7,573 nucleotides of DNA. Origin: Dehalococcoidia bacterium UBA2979. GTDB lineage: Bacteria; Chloroflexota; Dehalococcoidia; UBA2979. This document shows, piece after piece, positions 4,990-7,573 of this stretch. The stretch's first letter is position 1. Each line of letters begins with the position of its first letter. The notes under the pieces are model-generated. The model was not told the DNA's origin. It did not search any database and saw only the letters and a list, made by a program, of their open reading frames with translations. A program made the position numbers and the translations under genes. The stretch is from positions 1 through 7,573 of the forward strand of contig DEAP01000077.1 of NCBI GenBank assembly GCA_002348225.1, read 5' to 3'.

Positions 4990-7240
4990 ATCGTTGGATT
5001 ATCTCAGTTGATGCAGCTTCGTCTCTCGCACGACCAAGCTGGAATAACATCGGTATCAACTGATGTGTCTCCCAAAGTTCCAATTGATCAGAGTAGTGTG
5101 GGGATTCAGAATTTCCCGACGCTCCACCCGGAATGATCCACCATCCTTCATTCGGGTCGTCGAAATCCACGACCTGTCGATATACTGATAAAGCGCCCAC
5201 CGGAAACACTGAGCCTATTCCCGTTTCGCCCGAGCCAACGCTCGAAACCTGAACTGTGTCACCATCGCCTCCCATCCCGGCATCCGGGGGATTCAATCTT
5301 TCACCCAACAAGGGCGCAAGTGTATGTGTTGCATTGGTTCGATGAAACTTACCCCAGTCCCAGAGGTTTGAATCTGGACCGCCGATACGTACCGCTGAGG
5401 CCCACGCGATTTCAAGTGAGGACACTAAGATATCGCCCATCGGCCTGCCATCTGGTGTTTGAGATGCGTTGATGTCCTCTATTGTCTGACCCAAGCCGTA
5501 GAACCATCTTGAGATAATTCCCTTGGCTGAGGCATTTACAGGCAATTGAATCCAGGCCCAAGCATCATCACCGAGCACGGGTCGATAAATTTGTTCAATT
5601 AATGTGTCTCGAAGGCACGTGTAGAGCAGTCCCTGAGGAGTAGTGCTAGTGAGTTCTCCGTCCCAGCCAGCTAGTAGCATTCTGGCTTGCTCTGCAGCAC
5701 CCTCAGTTTGTGGTAGTGCAGCAATATATTCTGCCCAACGACGAGCAGGTACAGAGGTAACATCACCCTGTAACCTTACAACATCTTGTGGGTCCCAAAT
5801 CTGGTCATCGCCGAGCAGCTCGGCAAGCCGTTCAGCTCGTGATGGAACCGAGAACTCATGAGATAAAAAGGGTTCTGATTTGTCCCAAGGGCTTTGATTA
5901 GAAGTCGCAATAAATCCCTCTGGAGGATTGATTGACTGAGGAAGCTCATCTGGCGGGACATCACCAACCCAATCTCCTATCCCATCGGCACCAAATCCCG
6001 GATATACCCTTCCCGATACATCGGCGCGAACAGGAATTCTCCCTCGGTACAAATATGAAATGTTATCACTCGTATCGGCCGAAACAAGATTGTTTACTGG
6101 TTCTTCCCATATATCTTGGGTGTCATTCAACTCCAACACTGTCTCTGCCATAAGCATCGGGCGCAGAGATTCCCACTGATTATTGACTCTGTCAGTCGCT
6201 GTATATCGCATCGAAATACCAGCGCCTGCTCGGGGGTCGCCGTGCATTATTGCCCCGCGCTGCGTCGATACAATCTCCATCGGAACATCCGCGTGATCTT
6301 TCACCGCGATTGCTACATTTCGTACGTCAGCAGCGCACCACTCACCCTGATCCTTGTATTCCAATGTCCCGGAATCGTCACGAAACTCTTCCACCCATAC
6401 GTCAGTGTAATCAGCACTCCCATGAGTGATATTCCAGGCGACTTGACCATTGAAACCGAAATGTGGAAATGCCGGAACTCCCGGGAAAGCGGCTCCTGCA
6501 ACATTAAATTCCGGGCATATCACGTGGCACTGCCAGTACACGTTAGGAACATCAAGAGGTCTATGTGAATCGTTACAAATAATGGGCTTACCGGTGGAGG
6601 TTCGCGAGCCGTGGAGAGCCCACGAATTTGAACCGCCATCCTCAATAGCAAGTGTCCCCAAATTCTCTAGAGACCGTTCAAGTTCTGGTTGACCTAATTT
6701 CACAGTCTGCTTCGTGACTCCAGCTGGTGGCAAAATGACCGCACCTCCCGGTGGCTCACCATCGAGCATGGCCATCGTCTCAACTCCAACTTTATGCAAC
6801 AGATTGAGACGAGCAATTTTTGTCAGCTGCTTGCCCATAATGACATGTCGGACTTTGAAAACGAGAATAGAGTGCCAGTTTTCCCACGGCTCCCAAAAGG
6901 TTCCAGTCAGGCCATATTCAGGCGCCAGTTCGTTTTCTGCGACGAACGCGTTCACTCCGTCAGAATATCGCTGGAACATTTCACGCGTTTCATCAGTCAG
7001 TGCCAGCTCATCAGCGATAGCTGCCTCATCGAGCTGAAATCTTCGGAATAAACGATCAGCTTCCAGTCCGTCGATACCTACAACCTCCGACCAACGCCCT
7101 GTTCCACGTCGTCGGTACCATTCCATCTGCCAAAGCCTATCTTGAGCAGAAGCATACCCCATGGCATACCACGCATCTATCTCCGATTGGGCTTCAATAT
7201 GGGGAATTCCGTATGAGTCTCGATGTATTTGTATATCCAT
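4988..7240 (-). CDS. Penicillin acylase family (peptidase S45) Ntn hydrolase without signal peptide
   Basis: A 750-residue N-terminal-nucleophile amidohydrolase. Members are made as one chain, cleave themselves, and hydrolyse amide bonds of N-acyl compounds (beta-lactam side chains, acyl-homoserine lactones or N-acyl amino acids). The N-terminal IHRDSYGIPHIEA and YASAQDRLWQMEWYRRRGTGR blocks (5-49) are typical. GGSNSWAL (202-209) marks the likely cleavage point, with Ser204 as nucleophile and a 547-residue beta chain. Supporting motifs are NDSHR (223-227), GSADYTDVWVEEF (274-286), WEEPVNNLVSAD (378-389, with a candidate catalytic Asn384), SNQSPW (447-452) and C-terminal GGDGDTV and PGGASGNSESPHYSDQ. 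The substrate cannot be read from sequence. Most studied relatives carry export signals; this one starts directly at the first domain strand, so it should stay in the cytoplasm. No clear Shine-Dalgarno precedes the ATG; initiation may be leaderless or nearly so. Downstream coaE is coupled. Confidence 0.92.
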   Translation of the reverse strand: MDIQIHRDSYGIPHIEAQSEIDAWYAMGYASAQDRLWQMEWYRRRGTGRWSEVVGIDGLEADRLFRRFQLDEAAIADELALTDETREMFQRYSDGVNAFVAENELAPEYGLTGTFWEPWENWHSILVFKVRHVIMGKQLTKIARLNLLHKVGVETMAMLDGEPPGGAVILPPAGVTKQTVKLGQPELERSLENLGTLAIEDGGSNSWALHGSRTSTGKPIICNDSHRPLDVPNVYWQCHVICPEFNVAGAAFPGVPAFPHFGFNGQVAWNITHGSADYTDVWVEEFRDDSGTLEYKDQGEWCAADVRNVAIAVKDHADVPMEIVSTQRGAIMHGDPRAGAGISMRYTATDRVNNQWESLRPMLMAETVLELNDTQDIWEEPVNNLVSADTSDNISYLYRGRIPVRADVSGRVYPGFGADGIGDWVGDVPPDELPQSINPPEGFIATSNQSPWDKSEPFLSHEFSVPSRAERLAELLGDDQIWDPQDVVRLQGDVTSVPARRWAEYIAALPQTEGAAEQARMLLAGWDGELTSTTPQGLLYTCLRDTLIEQIYRPVLGDDAWAWIQLPVNASAKGIISRWFYGLGQTIEDINASQTPDGRPMGDILVSSLEIAWASAVRIGGPDSNLWDWGKFHRTNATHTLAPLLGERLNPPDAGMGGDGDTVQVSSVGSGETGIGSVFPVGALSVYRQVVDFDDPNEGWWIIPGGASGNSESPHYSDQLELWETHQLIPMLFQLGRARDEAASTEIIQR

Positions 7241-7253
7241 GAAGGTAATGTAG

Positions 7254-7287
7254 CCTAAAATACCGGAGTAGGGACAATTATTTTAGG
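7254..7287. promoter_or_regulatory. 9-bp perfect dyad in the divergent promoter region
   Basis: CCTAAAATA (7254-7262) and TATTTTAGG (7279-7287) are exact reverse complements separated by 16 nt. They lie in the 85-bp spacer between the divergent S45 and PLP-enzyme genes. Each arm read outward offers TATTTT as a -10-like box, one for each direction. On that reading the S45 transcript would start within about 10 nt of its ATG, fitting its missing Shine-Dalgarno. No good -35 boxes are visible. It could also bind a shared regulator. Confidence 0.45.
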
Positions 7288-7290
7288 GAA

Positions 7291-7316
7291 ATCCGACACA
7301 TATCCCGGATAGGATA
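7291..7316 (+). promoter_or_regulatory. Small inverted repeats around the Shine-Dalgarno of the PLP-enzyme gene
   Basis: ATCCG (7291-7295) pairs with CGGAT (7306-7310), and TATCC (7301-7305) can pair with GGATA at 7307-7311 or at 7312-7316. The second GGATA overlaps the only Shine-Dalgarno-like AGGA (7311-7314), which sits 11 nt before the ATG. Pairing could mask ribosome access. The arms are short, so chance is a real possibility. Confidence 0.25.
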
Positions 7317-7325
7317 AATGAAATC

Positions 7326-7573
7326 ATGACAGGCCAACACTCGCTAATAGGGCGACATATTGACGAAGCCGATACACCCGCCCTCTGGATAGATCTTGAC
7401 GCATTCGAACATAACGCTTCAAAGATGCTCCAACTTTGTAACAACCAAAATGTGCGCTGGCGCCCTCACGTAAAGGCGAGCAAATCTCCTGATCTTGCTC
7501 ACAGGCTTATTTCGATCGGGGCACAAGGAATTACGTGCGCCAAAGTTGCTGAGGCAGAGGCGATGGCTGCTGG
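7326..7573 (+). CDS. D-threonine aldolase / D-serine dehydratase-like PLP enzyme, N-terminal part
   Basis: Only the first 82 codons are present before the window ends; full members have about 360-390 residues. Residues 16-27 (DTPALWIDLDAF) form the usual first strand of the alanine-racemase-like barrel. RPHVKASKSPDLAHRLISIGAQGITCAKVAEAEAM (46-80 overall) matches the fold-type III PLP lysine region, with Lys50 as the expected Schiff-base residue. The family includes D-threonine aldolase, D-serine dehydratase and related enzymes acting on D-configured beta-hydroxy amino acids. The metal-binding C-terminal domain that would separate these is outside the window. The common RPHxKxHK pattern has Ser instead of the second His here. 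The start ATG at 7326 overlaps the end of a four-codon ATG-AAA-TCA-TGA frame beginning at 7318. It diverges from the S45 gene. Confidence 0.85.
   Translation, partial: MTGQHSLIGRHIDEADTPALWIDLDAFEHNASKMLQLCNNQNVRWRPHVKASKSPDLAHRLISIGAQGITCAKVAEAEAMAA

Noticed and set aside
6116..6568. 150-codon plus-strand frame opposite the S45 gene
   Set aside because: It is antisense to a conserved region of the hydrolase and shows no domain or good ribosome-binding site.

Overview
The window looks like ordinary chromosome from a free-living bacterium. It holds six protein genes (the two at the edges are cut off), four tRNA genes and compact intergenic regions. I see no transposase, integrase, phage gene, CRISPR array or recognisable defence system. 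No stretch over 300 bases lacks a gene. Taxonomy can only be guessed. The combination of a PAC2 protein, a CHK/EcKinase-like kinase, a DUF368 transporter, a penicillin-acylase-family hydrolase and a D-threonine-aldolase-like enzyme, plus a CoaE with an EAVNLIEAG stretch, resembles marine Chloroflexota (SAR202-type) genomes. Marine Actinobacteriota is the main alternative. Confidence in this is low.

Layout: everything reads leftward except tRNA-Leu and the last gene. At the left edge is the N-terminal two thirds of a PAC2 (proteasome-assembly-chaperone-like) protein, preceded by a CHK-like small-molecule kinase. tRNA-Asn(GTT) and tRNA-Gln(TTG) lie just upstream of the kinase. tRNA-Leu(CAA) diverges from tRNA-Gln and converges on a DUF368 gene, a predicted undecaprenyl-phosphate (C55-P) transporter. 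Upstream of that gene is an unrecognised membrane-anchored, cysteine-containing protein with two repeat-like domains, then tRNA-Gly(GCC), coaE (dephospho-CoA kinase), and a 750-residue Ntn hydrolase of the penicillin acylase (S45) family with no signal peptide. Divergent from the hydrolase is the start of a fold-type III PLP enzyme (D-threonine aldolase / D-serine dehydratase-like).

How the genes relate: the S45 gene and coaE are very probably co-transcribed and translationally coupled, because the coaE Shine-Dalgarno overlaps the S45 stop codon. The anchored protein and the DUF368 transporter form a close gene pair, so the anchored protein may work with envelope or lipid-carrier recycling; this rests on context alone. 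The S45 and PLP enzymes share an 85-bp divergent promoter region with a 9-bp perfect dyad and could be co-regulated in amide or amino-acid catabolism. The most interesting unexplained elements are the small palindromes: a three-half-site CAGTCT/AGACTG cluster at the tRNA-Gly 5' end, whose 11-bp core recurs in front of the PAC2 gene; a GTTAC/GTAAC cluster upstream of the anchored protein; and the dyad between the divergent genes. All four tRNA genes encode their 3' CCA.
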